Shown: positions 1-6,907 of the stretch, piece by piece
Layout: each line of letters begins with the position of its first letter
Numbering within the stretch: position 1 is the first letter of the stretch
Made by a program: the position numbers and the translations under genes
Assembly (NCBI GenBank): GCA_002499905.1
Contig: DANP01000012.1
Location: 23,754 to 34,154 of the forward strand
Origin: Methanolinea sp. UBA277
Lineage (GTDB): Archaea; Halobacteriota; Methanomicrobia; Methanomicrobiales; Methanospirillaceae
DNA: 10,401 bases
Direction of reading: 5' to 3'
The notes under the pieces: generated by a model
Seen by the model: only the letters and a program-made list of their open reading frames with translations
Told to the model about the DNA's origin: nothing
The model's database searches: none

Positions 1-1214
1 TCTACGCGTGGACCTCTGACGCAGAGCTCGCAAAGAAGGCTGAGTGTGGCGGTGCCGTGACCCAGCTCCTCAAGTTTGCGCTCGAGAAGAAGATGGTCGA
101 CGCTGTTTTTGCCGTAAAGAGGGGGCAGGATATCTACGATGCAGTCCCGGCATACATCACCGATCCGAAAGAGCTCGACCAGACGGCCGGGTCCCTCCAC
201 TGCGGGACGCTGCTCATGTCCAAACTGGTCAAGAAATACCTCGACGGTGCGAACGACAAGAAGATCGCCATGACCGTCAAGGGCTGCGACATGATGGGGC
301 TGTACGAGCTCGCCAAGCGCCAGCAGGTCAACCTGGACAACATCATCATGATCGGCGTGAACTGTGGAGGGACCGTCAGCCCCATCATGGCACGCAAGAT
401 GATCAAGGACAAGTTCGAGGTCGACCCTGACACCGTGCACAAGGAGGAGATCGACAAGGGCCAGTTCATCATCGAGTATGAGGGTGGCCACAAGGGTATC
501 TCCATCGACGACCTCGAGGAGGCCGGCTACGGGCGTCGCTCCAACTGCCGCCGCTGCAAACTGAAGGTCCCGCGCCAGGCTGATCTCGCCTGCGGGAACT
601 GGGGAGTCATCGGTGACAAGGCAGGAAAGGCGACCTTTGTTGAAGTCTGCAGCGACAAGGGGGCAAAGCTCCTGGACGAGGCCGTCAAGGCCGGTGTCCT
701 GAAGACCGAGGCACCCAACCCGAAGGGGATTGAGATCCGGGGCAAAGTCGAGAACGCGATGTACAAGCTCGGCGACAAGTGGCGGGCCAAGGACTTCGCC
801 GGACTCGGTGAGGGCAGGGAACGCCTGAAGAAGATCGTGAAGGAGACGTCCAAGTGCATCAAGTGTTACCAGTGTATCGAGAACTGCCCGATCTGCTACT
901 GCGTCGAGTGCAGCACCAAGAAGTCCTACCTGGTCAAGCCCGGTGAGGTCCCCCCGAACTTCATGTTCCACCTCATCAGGTTCGCCCACATCGCCGATTC
1001 CTGCATCAACTGCGGCCAGTGCCAGGAGCTCTGCGCCATGGATATCCCGAACGCCCTCTTCATGCACGCCCAGCAGGTGGAGCTCGAGAAGATGTTCGGT
1101 CATATTCCGGGTGTTGACATGCAGCTGCCGCTGCTCGCCCTGGTCGAGGAGCGGGAAGAGCGGGACCGGCTCTCAGCAACCGGAAGCGACCAGATCTTTG
1201 ATATCTTCAAGTAA
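1..1214 (+). CDS. fdhB: F420-dependent formate dehydrogenase, beta subunit (5' partial)
   Basis: This is the F420-reducing subunit of formate dehydrogenase. It takes electrons from the catalytic FdhA subunit and passes them through Fe-S clusters and flavin to coenzyme F420, and in methanogens it can also feed heterodisulfide reductase. The reading frame is open from base 3 to the TAA at 1212-1214. The in-frame GTG at 57 is not the start, because family-like sequence (YAWTSDAELAKKAECGGAVT) lies upstream of it. About 403 residues are visible, near the usual full length of roughly 400, so only a few N-terminal residues are missing. An FrhB/FdhB-type domain comes first, with cysteines at NCRRC and LACG. 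A C-terminal ferredoxin-like part follows, with CIKCYQCIENCP (bases 855-890) and CINCGQCQELC. This domain order separates it from FrhB, which lacks the C-terminal part, and from FpoF, which carries its ferredoxin part at the N-terminus. fdhA probably lies just upstream, outside the window. Confidence 0.93.
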   Translation, partial: YAWTSDAELAKKAECGGAVTQLLKFALEKKMVDAVFAVKRGQDIYDAVPAYITDPKELDQTAGSLHCGTLLMSKLVKKYLDGANDKKIAMTVKGCDMMGLYELAKRQQVNLDNIIMIGVNCGGTVSPIMARKMIKDKFEVDPDTVHKEEIDKGQFIIEYEGGHKGISIDDLEEAGYGRRSNCRRCKLKVPRQADLACGNWGVIGDKAGKATFVEVCSDKGAKLLDEAVKAGVLKTEAPNPKGIEIRGKVENAMYKLGDKWRAKDFAGLGEGRERLKKIVKETSKCIKCYQCIENCPICYCVECSTKKSYLVKPGEVPPNFMFHLIRFAHIADSCINCGQCQELCAMDIPNALFMHAQQVELEKMFGHIPGVDMQLPLLALVEEREERDRLSATGSDQIFDIFK

Positions 1215-1224
1215 AACCCGAAAA

Positions 1225-1236
1225 TTTCTTTTTTTT
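1225..1236 (+). terminator. oligo-T terminator after fdhB
   Basis: A TTTCTTTTTTTT tract begins 11 bases after the fdhB stop codon. Archaeal RNA polymerase commonly terminates at such T-tracts without needing a hairpin. No stem precedes it. Confidence 0.65.
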
Positions 1237-1262
1237 CAATCCAAATAGTCAGGGAGCTGGCA

Positions 1263-1279
1263 GGTCCTCCGGCAGGACC
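1263..1279. repeat. inverted repeat between convergent genes
   Basis: GGTCCT and AGGACC form a perfect 6-bp stem around the 5-base loop CCGGC. It lies in the 162-bp gap between the 3' ends of fdhB and the convergent surface-protein gene. It could block read-through, but no T-tract follows on either strand, so its role is uncertain. I see no gene in this gap. Confidence 0.4.
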
Positions 1280-1367
1280 GCTGAACAGGCCTGGGGCTGA
1301 AGAGGTGAACCCCGTCGGAACCTCTGCCGGTGCTTGCGCGGTTTACCGGCCGATTCCAGGTCAGGGG

Positions 1368-1372
1368 AAAAA
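1368..1372 (-). terminator. short T-tract after the COG1361-like gene
   Basis: On the minus strand a run of five T (TATTTTTCCCC) starts a few bases after the stop codon of the COG1361-like gene. It is a weak but correctly placed archaeal terminator candidate. Confidence 0.35.
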
Positions 1373-1376
1373 TATC

Positions 1377-2696
1377 CTATTCTTCCGGAAGTTCGGGCTT
1401 CTTCTTCCGGTATACCCTGATGTAGTAGAGCACCCCGATGGCCAGCGCGGCAATCACGCTCAGGATCACCGGGTCATAGATGACACGCATCACGCCCGGC
1501 CGTTCCCTGACGTCGATGGTGACCTTGATGGGATTTGAGATCCGGTTCTGGTCCAGTCCGTCGCGGTACCGGATCTCGGCATCAAGCCCGTATTCCTTCA
1601 CCGTTGCAGTACTGTCGACGCCAATCTCGAAGCGGGCCACCGCCCGCTCCCCTGCTCCGAGATCACCGAGAGCGGCGGTATCATCATAGCCGGTAAACGG
1701 CTCAACGGCACTGATACGCGCCTGGGCGCTGTACACGGTTGTCGGACCGGTGTTTTCAAAGCTCATTTCTATCGATTCGCGGGTTCCCCGGTACAACCAG
1801 AAAGGATTTCCGTGAACGGAGAACTTCGTCTCTCCGGCAACCGGGATCCCGATCGTTGCGGTTCGTGAGGTCTGGTTCTCGCCGGACTGGTCAAGGTACT
1901 CGATTGCGACCCGCAATGGATAGGATCCCGCCTCCGCAGTCTCCTCAACCCTCACCTTGAACCGGCCTTCATGGGCTGCTCCGGGAGCAAAGTCGCCGAT
2001 ATAAACGGTCCCGGTCACCGGGATCAACGGGCTCTCATCCACCCGGGAGATTCGGGCAACGGCAGATTTCCCCTCGAGAGACCCGGTATTTTCCAGCAGG
2101 AGCGTGACGTAGCCCTCGCCTCCCGCGGTGAGATCGTCTGCCCTGACTTCCGTGACATCGATCCGGACGACATCTGCTACCCGGAACAGGAGGGGTAAGG
2201 TCGTCGTCTCATCGGTGTAGTGGTAGATCACGCTCTCCGTTCCCACCCTTTCTTCCGAGGAGAGCCAGGTGTAGGTGAGGATACAGGGGAGCGCGTATTT
2301 ACCTCCAGCGGCATCAGGCATCACTGTGAGAGAGAACGGGATGCGCACCCCCTCCCCTGCCGCGATGCTGCCGACCATCTGGGGATCCGTCTTCAGCACG
2401 ACCGGTGCCTCGCCCGCGTTCAGGGCTGCGGTGACCGCGATGGCGGTGCTCGGTGGTGATCCGGTACTCCCTCCCTGAGCAACGATCTTCAGGGCATCAT
2501 GCCCCTGGTTTTCGAGGTGAATGACCAGGGTCACTGCCTCACCGGGGTGCAGCTCGTTAGACCCTTCGATCCCTGCCCTGAGATCCGGGGATCCGGACAG
2601 GTACTGGGGATCTGCAGCGGCTGAAATCCCGGTCATCATCAGGAGCACAAAGAGAAGCGTGCTGAGTGCGGGAACAACCGCCCTGATTGTTGTCAT
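1377..2696 (-). CDS. membrane-anchored COG1361-like surface protein
   Basis: This 439-residue protein is probably exported and held on the outer face of the membrane; its function is unknown. It has an N-terminal signal peptide (hydrophobic about residues 7-27, ending ISAAADP). About 380 extracellular residues follow, built of beta-rich immunoglobulin-like modules. The pattern of each is an aliphatic strand, then LENQG, LENTG or FENTG, then a GxY or LGDLGAGE type strand; the modules start near residues 50, 185 and 300. One transmembrane helix (about 408-426) and a basic cytoplasmic tail (RVYRKKKPELPEE) close the protein. This looks like the COG1361 'S-layer domain' family of methanogens, whose members often sit beside RND-type exporters; none is visible here. 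Upstream there is no Shine-Dalgarno sequence but a TATA-like element, which suggests a very short leader. It lies 70 bp downstream of the CARDB-CAP gene in the same direction. Confidence 0.75.
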   Translation of the reverse strand: MTTIRAVVPALSTLLFVLLMMTGISAAADPQYLSGSPDLRAGIEGSNELHPGEAVTLVIHLENQGHDALKIVAQGGSTGSPPSTAIAVTAALNAGEAPVVLKTDPQMVGSIAAGEGVRIPFSLTVMPDAAGGKYALPCILTYTWLSSEERVGTESVIYHYTDETTTLPLLFRVADVVRIDVTEVRADDLTAGGEGYVTLLLENTGSLEGKSAVARISRVDESPLIPVTGTVYIGDFAPGAAHEGRFKVRVEETAEAGSYPLRVAIEYLDQSGENQTSRTATIGIPVAGETKFSVHGNPFWLYRGTRESIEMSFENTGPTTVYSAQARISAVEPFTGYDDTAALGDLGAGERAVARFEIGVDSTATVKEYGLDAEIRYRDGLDQNRISNPIKVTIDVRERPGVMRVIYDPVILSVIAALAIGVLYYIRVYRKKKPELPEE

Positions 2697-2723
2697 ATTA
2701 ATAACAACAATATTGCCTTTTTA

Positions 2724-2733
2724 CGAATAAAAA
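2724..2733 (-). promoter_or_regulatory. possible TATA box for the COG1361-like gene
   Basis: TTTTTATTCG on the minus strand lies 28-37 bases upstream of the ATG at 2696. That spacing would place the transcription start within a few bases of the start codon, which fits the absence of a Shine-Dalgarno sequence. The same T-run could equally end the upstream CARDB-CAP transcript. Confidence 0.35.
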
Positions 2734-2755
2734 CCTTACCGGCTGAACCTGCCGG
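2726..2755 (-). terminator. hairpin plus T-run after the CARDB-CAP gene
   Basis: On the minus strand, CCGGC-AGGTTCA-GCCGG (2739-2755, 5-bp stem, 7-base loop) begins 11 bases after the CARDB-CAP stop codon and is followed by TAAGGTTTTTATT. The form resembles a weak intrinsic terminator. It overlaps the possible promoter of the next gene. Confidence 0.4.
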
Positions 2756-2766
2756 AAAAAGAGGGT

Positions 2767-5238
2767 TCATCGGGGTTTCCCGAAGTTCTGGGTAGCGATA
2801 AATCCATACGGTGCACTGCTCCGGTCTGATTCATAGACCACCCCTACACCGATCTCCGTGACACAGGTGTCGAGGATATTTTCCCGGTGTCCGGGACTTT
2901 CCATCCACATATCCTGTACAAAGTACCTGCCGACTTCATCAGTGACGCTGTTCTCAGTGAAATATGAGGTGCAGGCGATGTTCTCTGCAGCGCACCAGTA
3001 CATATATCCTCCGGCGATCATCCGCTCAAAGGGGTCCCGGCCGTCAGGATTATAGTGCGAGAAGAAGTTCCTGACCTTCATGTCAAGGCTGTGCGCCCGG
3101 GCGATTGCCGAGAGGTGCGGTTTTCCCGTGAGGGGTGGAAGGCCGGCATTGACGCGCTCCAGGTTCGTGTACCTGATAATGGCTGCCTCCACCTGATCTT
3201 CAACTGTGCCTGCCGGGATTGCAGAAAGAACGATTGTCCCGCTGCTGCAGGCGGCATTGTTTCCTTCGTCCGTCTCACCTACGGCTGCAGAATCATCAGC
3301 GATTACCCCGAGATAATACGTGGCCGGAAATACTCCGACCGGGATCATCACGTATCCGGAGAGGGTGGTTGTCGTCCCCACCCCGAGCACCGGAATGGCA
3401 GCCGAGCCGAGGAAGGTGTCGCCGGTTGTGATCGTCGGGTCACTGGAGAGGTAGAACCCGGCCCGGGTTTTCCCCGATGATGCCGTGCCCCCGTTCCTGA
3501 TCGTTGCCTGGACACTGATGATTCCTCCCGGGGAACCCGATGCCGGTCCGGTCACGGAGACGGCAACAAGGTCGGGGAGCGGAGGGCCGGTCACGGCAAC
3601 GCTGCCTGACCAGGCGTTGTTGTTCTCGTTCTGTTCTCCGATTCTTGCCGTGCCGTCAGCAAGGATACAGAGATAATAACTCCCGGCAGTGGTACCTGAC
3701 GGGACCATGACCGTGTACGATACGGTCTTTCCAGATCCTGCGGCAAGTGATGAAATGTATATCCTGCCAAGGTTGGTGTCGCCGGGATCGACCGTCGTGT
3801 CCGAAGACAGATAGAAGTATGTGTACGAGTACGAAGACGGGGCATCGCCGGCATTCTTCACGGTGAATGTAATGGTTATTCTGGCTCCGGAAGAGGCCGA
3901 GGCCGGAGCACTCACCCCGGTGACCACAAGGTCAGGTTTGGGGGAGCCGGCTGGCTGCGGGTTGGTGGGCACCGGCGTCAGGGTGGGCAGCGGAGTTATC
4001 GGCTGCGTGGGCGGCGTGCTGCCCTGCACGACCATGCTGTCTGAACCGGTATTATTCTGCTCATCCTTTTCTGCGATCCGTCCGGTCCCGTCAGCCACGG
4101 CGCAGAGATAATAATTCCCGCCAACGGTCCCGGAGGGAATTGTCGCCGTATAGGAAACGGTCCGTGCAGAGCCGGCTGATAGTGATGAGGTATATACTCT
4201 CCCGAGGTAGGTATCACCCGAATCAACCAATGGGTCTGCTGACAGGTAGAGAGAGGTGTAGGAGTACGAGGCGTATGTGTCACCGGCATTCTTCACTGTG
4301 GCGGAGACCGTCACCCGGCTTCCGGGGGAGGCCGAGGCTGGAGCACTCACTCCTGTTACTACCAGATCCGGTTTCACCGGGCCGCCTGGCAGTGGAGTGG
4401 TGGGCACCGGTGTCATCGTGGGCCGCGGAGTTGTCGGTGAGCTGCTCTGCACGGTTATGCCCGTTGACCCGGTATTGTTCAGCTCATCTTTTTCTGCGAT
4501 CTGTCCGGTCCCGTCAGCCACGGCGCAGAGATAATAATTCCCGCCAACGGTCCCGGATGGGATGGTCACCATTGAGGACACGGTGCGTGCAGAGCCGGTC
4601 GAAAGTGTTGAGGTATATGCTCTCCCGAGGTAGGTATCACCCGAATCAACCGTTGGATCTGCGGACAGGTAGAGAGAGGTGTACGAGTACAGGGCGATGG
4701 CATCTCCCTCGTTCTTTACGGTAATGGAGACCATCACCCTGCTTCCCGGTGTTGCCGGGGACAGTGCACGCACCCCGGCCACCACCAAATCCGGCTCCGG
4801 CGGACCCGCAAGTACCATCTGGCCGGTGCTATAGAGTCCGGTATTCACTCCAACGATCTCAGATGCCTGCGATGACCCGTCGGCTATAATCCCGATAGTG
4901 CAGGCACCCGAAGTCGCGTCTGCCGGAATTGAGGTGCTGACCGTATTCCGGATACCCGGGGAGGGGGGAGAGACAGAGGTTCTTCCAAAGGAGACGTCCC
5001 CGGGACTGATGACCGTATCAGGGGAGATGCCATACGAGTTTCCCGCGGATACTGTTCCGGCGTTCTCCAGCGTACAGCCGAACGCATTCGTTCCGGCCAC
5101 TCCTGTTTCAGGTCCCGATACACCGACCCCGGTGAGATCAGGAGCGTCTGCACCACCTGCTGCAACCGGATACCAAAGAATGAGGGTGCACGTCAGCAGT
5201 GCGAAAATAATGGCTGTCTTTTTTACCCAAAAATTCAT
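2767..5238 (-). CDS. secreted multi-CARDB protein with C-terminal CAP/SCP domain
   Basis: This 823-residue extracellular protein has an unknown target. It has a signal peptide (KK, then hydrophobic about 8-23, probable cleavage near 27-30). Five CARDB-like beta-sandwich modules follow at about 32-142 (divergent), 148-264, 289-405, 435-549 and 554-671. Modules 2-5 share PDLV at the start, YLS(A/S)D, GDT-LG and a Y-Y-L strand before AD. Pro/Thr-rich linkers lie at 265-288 and 406-434 and could be O-glycosylated. The C-terminal CAP/SCP (YkwD-like) domain spans about 684-822 and keeps the expected sites: ARAHS (His716), SHYNPDG, AENIA (Glu752) and SPGHRENIL (His784). It also has three cysteines (749, 756, 792) that could form a disulfide. 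CARDB modules are thought to be adhesion domains; CAP domains in prokaryotes have few known activities. There is no C-terminal membrane anchor. A strong Shine-Dalgarno sequence fixes the start, 49 bp downstream of the thioredoxin gene. Confidence 0.85.
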   Translation of the reverse strand: MNFWVKKTAIIFALLTCTLILWYPVAAGGADAPDLTGVGVSGPETGVAGTNAFGCTLENAGTVSAGNSYGISPDTVISPGDVSFGRTSVSPPSPGIRNTVSTSIPADATSGACTIGIIADGSSQASEIVGVNTGLYSTGQMVLAGPPEPDLVVAGVRALSPATPGSRVMVSITVKNEGDAIALYSYTSLYLSADPTVDSGDTYLGRAYTSTLSTGSARTVSSMVTIPSGTVGGNYYLCAVADGTGQIAEKDELNNTGSTGITVQSSSPTTPRPTMTPVPTTPLPGGPVKPDLVVTGVSAPASASPGSRVTVSATVKNAGDTYASYSYTSLYLSADPLVDSGDTYLGRVYTSSLSAGSARTVSYTATIPSGTVGGNYYLCAVADGTGRIAEKDEQNNTGSDSMVVQGSTPPTQPITPLPTLTPVPTNPQPAGSPKPDLVVTGVSAPASASSGARITITFTVKNAGDAPSSYSYTYFYLSSDTTVDPGDTNLGRIYISSLAAGSGKTVSYTVMVPSGTTAGSYYLCILADGTARIGEQNENNNAWSGSVAVTGPPLPDLVAVSVTGPASGSPGGIISVQATIRNGGTASSGKTRAGFYLSSDPTITTGDTFLGSAAIPVLGVGTTTTLSGYVMIPVGVFPATYYLGVIADDSAAVGETDEGNNAACSSGTIVLSAIPAGTVEDQVEAAIIRYTNLERVNAGLPPLTGKPHLSAIARAHSLDMKVRNFFSHYNPDGRDPFERMIAGGYMYWCAAENIACTSYFTENSVTDEVGRYFVQDMWMESPGHRENILDTCVTEIGVGVVYESDRSSAPYGFIATQNFGKPR
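4024..4797 (-). repeat. tandem repeat encoding CARDB modules 2 and 3
   Basis: The DNA of modules 2 and 3 repeats with a 423-bp period (141 codons, including a Pro/Thr linker). Bases 4081-4134 are identical to 4504-4557 over 54 bases, and further matching blocks occur, for example around 4201-4227 and 4624-4650. Module 4 (about 3592-3936) is related but clearly more diverged at the DNA level. This points to recent duplication or gene conversion of one module-linker unit. Confidence 0.8.
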
Positions 5239-5243
5239 TTCGC

Positions 5244-5250
5244 CACCTCC
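5244..5250 (-). promoter_or_regulatory. strong ribosome binding site of the CARDB-CAP gene
   Basis: GGAGGTG on the minus strand ends five bases before the ATG at 5238. It is a near-perfect match to the archaeal 16S rRNA 3' end and decides the start codon. Confidence 0.8.
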
Positions 5251-5280
5251 GTATGGGGATATCGATCAGAGGACCCCGAC

Positions 5281-5301
5281 CCGGGTATTACCCATACCCG
5301 G
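5281..5301 (-). repeat. perfect inverted repeat spanning the thioredoxin stop codon
   Basis: CCGGGTAT and ATACCCGG form a perfect 8-bp stem around a 5-base loop. The repeat covers the last codons (Gly-Tyr-Gly) and the TAA of the thioredoxin-like gene. No T-tract follows, so it is not a typical archaeal terminator. It could act as an RNA-stability or processing element between the two cotranscribed genes, but that is inference. Confidence 0.6.
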
Positions 5302-5680
5302 TAATATCATAGTTGATTTCAGTCGACTTTTGTATACACTCGGAACCGGTCTTGAGCGCTTCTTCCACCATGCGCTTCAGGAGCGCAGGATATACCGCTC
5401 CGACCATCTCCTGGAACGGTCTCCCATTGCAGAACATCTTGAAGGTCGGGGTGCTCCTCACCCCGAAACGCTCTGCCGTCCACTGGTTTGCGGCAATGTT
5501 GATGCGGACAAATACGACTGTCCCTCCATATTCCTGCGCATACTGGCGGAAATACGGTTCCATGGTCCTGCAGTGGGGGCATGTCGGACTATAGAACATC
5601 ACGAGCACAGGGAGGTCAGATTTTTCAACGGCCTTCTCCCAGGTGATATCGGTCAGCTCGAGAACGGACCCTCCTTCCAT
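5288..5680 (-). CDS. thioredoxin-family protein (CPHC active site)
   Basis: This 130-residue protein is a single thioredoxin fold. The redox site CPHC is at residues 34-37, after the strand VLVMFYSPT, and the cis-proline loop STPTF is at 76-80. A GxxQE-like strand (NGRPFQEMVGA) and the C-terminal helix follow, with a short tail. It has no signal peptide, so it is probably cytoplasmic. It should reduce or exchange disulfides in client proteins. CPHC differs from the CGPC of classical thioredoxins and is the dipeptide of DsbA-type oxidases, so the redox direction cannot be read from the motif alone. Two more cysteines (84, 115) lie outside the active site. A G-rich stretch (GGGGGA) precedes the ATG. 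The gene has its own likely TATA element and runs into the CARDB-CAP gene 49 bp downstream; no promoter is obvious between them. Confidence 0.88.
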   Translation of the reverse strand: MEGGSVLELTDITWEKAVEKSDLPVLVMFYSPTCPHCRTMEPYFRQYAQEYGGTVVFVRINIAANQWTAERFGVRSTPTFKMFCNGRPFQEMVGAVYPALLKRMVEEALKTGSECIQKSTEINYDITGYG

Positions 5681-5718
5681 TGTTCCCCCGCAAAATGAGT
5701 ATGTATCAACCTCGGGTG

Positions 5719-5730
5719 ATATAGTTTATT
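5719..5730 (-). promoter_or_regulatory. probable TATA box for the thioredoxin/CARDB-CAP operon
   Basis: AATAAACTATAT on the minus strand lies about 40-50 bases upstream of the thioredoxin ATG. This would give a leader of roughly 15-20 bases that includes the G-rich ribosome binding site. Confidence 0.45.
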
Positions 5731-5793
5731 GCCTTTTCATTCATCAGAACGGCGAATTGCGGAAACCGGAACGACGTGTGTTCCCCGGAACGG

Positions 5794-6801
5794 TCACTCC
5801 TGTTCCTCGACAAGGTAGTTGATGACGCTCTCCGAGATATCTCCCGCATACTCACCTGAACGCCGGATGCTCTCGGCCATGTAGCGGAGGGAGACTGCCG
5901 TGAACGACTCCTGTTGCATGGCACGGGCGTTGATCTCTTCACAGAGATCCTCGAGTTTCCGGACCTGCTCGATGTTCTTGTGGGATCCCCGCATGTCACG
6001 GTTGAAGAATGAGACGATACTCTTGTCAAACAGGGAGAGGGCGAGACTGTTTGCCTTCCTGATGAGATCCAGGATTTCTTCGTCAATGGGAGTGTCTGCA
6101 GTCTTCTTTGCGGATTCGACGAACCTGACCGCATGGTCCCCGATCCGCTCGATGATCCGGCTGATGATGAAGATGTTGACCACCATGTTGGTTGAGACCC
6201 CCATCTTCCGGGAGAGACTTGCGTTCTTCAGGATAATGTTGGTCTGGCGGGCGATCAGCCAGTGGAGACGGTCGACATCGTTATCCCGGGCGATCACCTC
6301 ATCGGCAAGAGCGGTATTCCGGGTCTCCAGTGCGGCCAAGGCATCGATCTGCATGTTCTTGACAATGACAAACATCCGCTTAATCGTGTTTTCAAACGGC
6401 ATCTCTGCCGGATTCAGGAGATCCTTGAGCAGGATGGAGGTATCCGTCTCCTCCACGACCTCGGGTCCGATGGTCATCTGGGTGAAATCCCTGACCACCA
6501 TCCGGACAGAAGCCGGAAGCCGGGTTTTCGAGCGTATCCCGATGGTTGTATAACCCGCAATGTAAGACCCGATCAGCAACCGGAAGAGGAAGGTCGGTTC
6601 ACGGATCTCGCTGACATCGAATTCCTTCTCCCGCTGGAACTGTCCCTCGGTGATGTCCCGGGTCACCAGGAGGGTCCCGTCAGGCTGCGGTACCAGACCG
6701 AGCGGGTCGTTCTTCCTGATCTTCTGTGCTTCAGCCCAGTCCTTGGGGAGGGTTATCACGAAAGAGGATCCTCCCGTTATCTGTACTTTCCGTATCTCCA
6801 T
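5794..6801 (-). CDS. phoU: PhoU-family phosphate regulator with AbrB-type N-terminal domain
   Basis: This 335-residue archaeal PhoU probably senses or transmits phosphate status and restrains the Pst transporter. Residues 1-50 form an AbrB/SpoVT-like swapped-hairpin domain (RKVQITGGSSFVITLPKDWA), which in relatives binds DNA or dimerises. The rest is helical, with two PhoU-like halves. The metal-binding type motifs are visible as ARDNDVDRLHW (171-181) and ERIGDH (218-223) in the first, and GEYAGDI (316-322) in the second. No membrane segment is present, so it is cytoplasmic. The start is supported by GGTGAT directly before the ATG, complementary to the AUCACC part of the 16S rRNA tail. The gene is divergent from pstS with 106 bp between them. 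In bacteria phoU usually follows pstB; its place here, with a DNA-binding-like domain, suggests control of the shared promoter region, which is inference. Confidence 0.88.
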   Translation of the reverse strand: MEIRKVQITGGSSFVITLPKDWAEAQKIRKNDPLGLVPQPDGTLLVTRDITEGQFQREKEFDVSEIREPTFLFRLLIGSYIAGYTTIGIRSKTRLPASVRMVVRDFTQMTIGPEVVEETDTSILLKDLLNPAEMPFENTIKRMFVIVKNMQIDALAALETRNTALADEVIARDNDVDRLHWLIARQTNIILKNASLSRKMGVSTNMVVNIFIISRIIERIGDHAVRFVESAKKTADTPIDEEILDLIRKANSLALSLFDKSIVSFFNRDMRGSHKNIEQVRKLEDLCEEINARAMQQESFTAVSLRYMAESIRRSGEYAGDISESVINYLVEEQE

Positions 6802-6807
6802 ATCACC
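6802..6807 (-). promoter_or_regulatory. ribosome binding site of phoU
   Basis: GGTGAT abuts the ATG. It matches the 3' half of the full archaeal Shine-Dalgarno sequence GGAGGTGAT, so the short spacing is acceptable, and it supports this start. Confidence 0.55.
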
Positions 6808-6835
6808 CGACTCTCCGGACAGCGATCAACCATTT

Positions 6836-6862
6836 CTCTATATACCATATATATACATAGAG
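6836..6862 (-). promoter_or_regulatory. phoU promoter with imperfect palindrome
   Basis: The AT-rich block contains TATATATATGG on the minus strand, about 45-55 bases upstream of the phoU ATG, a plausible TATA box with a leader of about 20 bases. It is flanked by the inverted arms CTCTAT and ATAGAG (6836-6841 and 6857-6862), with further T/A symmetry inside. The arms could be an operator that covers the TATA box. Confidence 0.5.
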
Positions 6863-6880
6863 TTTACATCGGAAATTGAC

Positions 6881-6900
6881 TTAAAAATACGTTTAAATGT
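6881..6900 (+). promoter_or_regulatory. pstS promoter (TATA element and small palindrome)
   Basis: TTAAAAATA (6881-6889) is centred about 23 bases before the pstS ATG. This fits a leaderless or nearly leaderless mRNA, and there is no Shine-Dalgarno sequence. ACGTTTAAATGT (6889-6900) is a 12-bp palindrome with one mismatched pair, between the TATA element and the start codon, where a repressor could block transcription. Confidence 0.45.
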
Positions 6901-6907
6901 ATATGCA

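Noticed and set aside
57..1214. fdhB starting at the GTG at 57
   Set aside because: The frame is open to base 3 and the upstream residues match the expected FdhB N-terminus, so the gene is cut by the window edge.
4081..4557. CRISPR-like repeat
   Set aside because: The repeated blocks are in-frame protein modules with a 423-bp period, not short repeats with unique spacers.
4898..5698. 266-codon plus-strand ORF
   Set aside because: It lies opposite the thioredoxin and the CARDB-CAP N-terminus, has no recognisable domain, and is a shadow of high-GC coding sequence.
5766..5792. Direct repeat CCGGAACG and weak GGAAC/GTTCC stem after phoU
   Set aside because: It is an 8-bp repeat and a 5-bp stem without a T-tract, too weak to call a terminator or operator.
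5900..6879. Plus-strand ORFs of 217 and 205 codons
   Set aside because: They lie opposite phoU, whose domains are clear; neither has a recognisable motif.
6650..6907. N-terminal extension of pstS
   Set aside because: It would overlap phoU on the opposite strand, and the signal peptide and lipobox would then lie deep inside the protein. The ATG at 6908 fits better.
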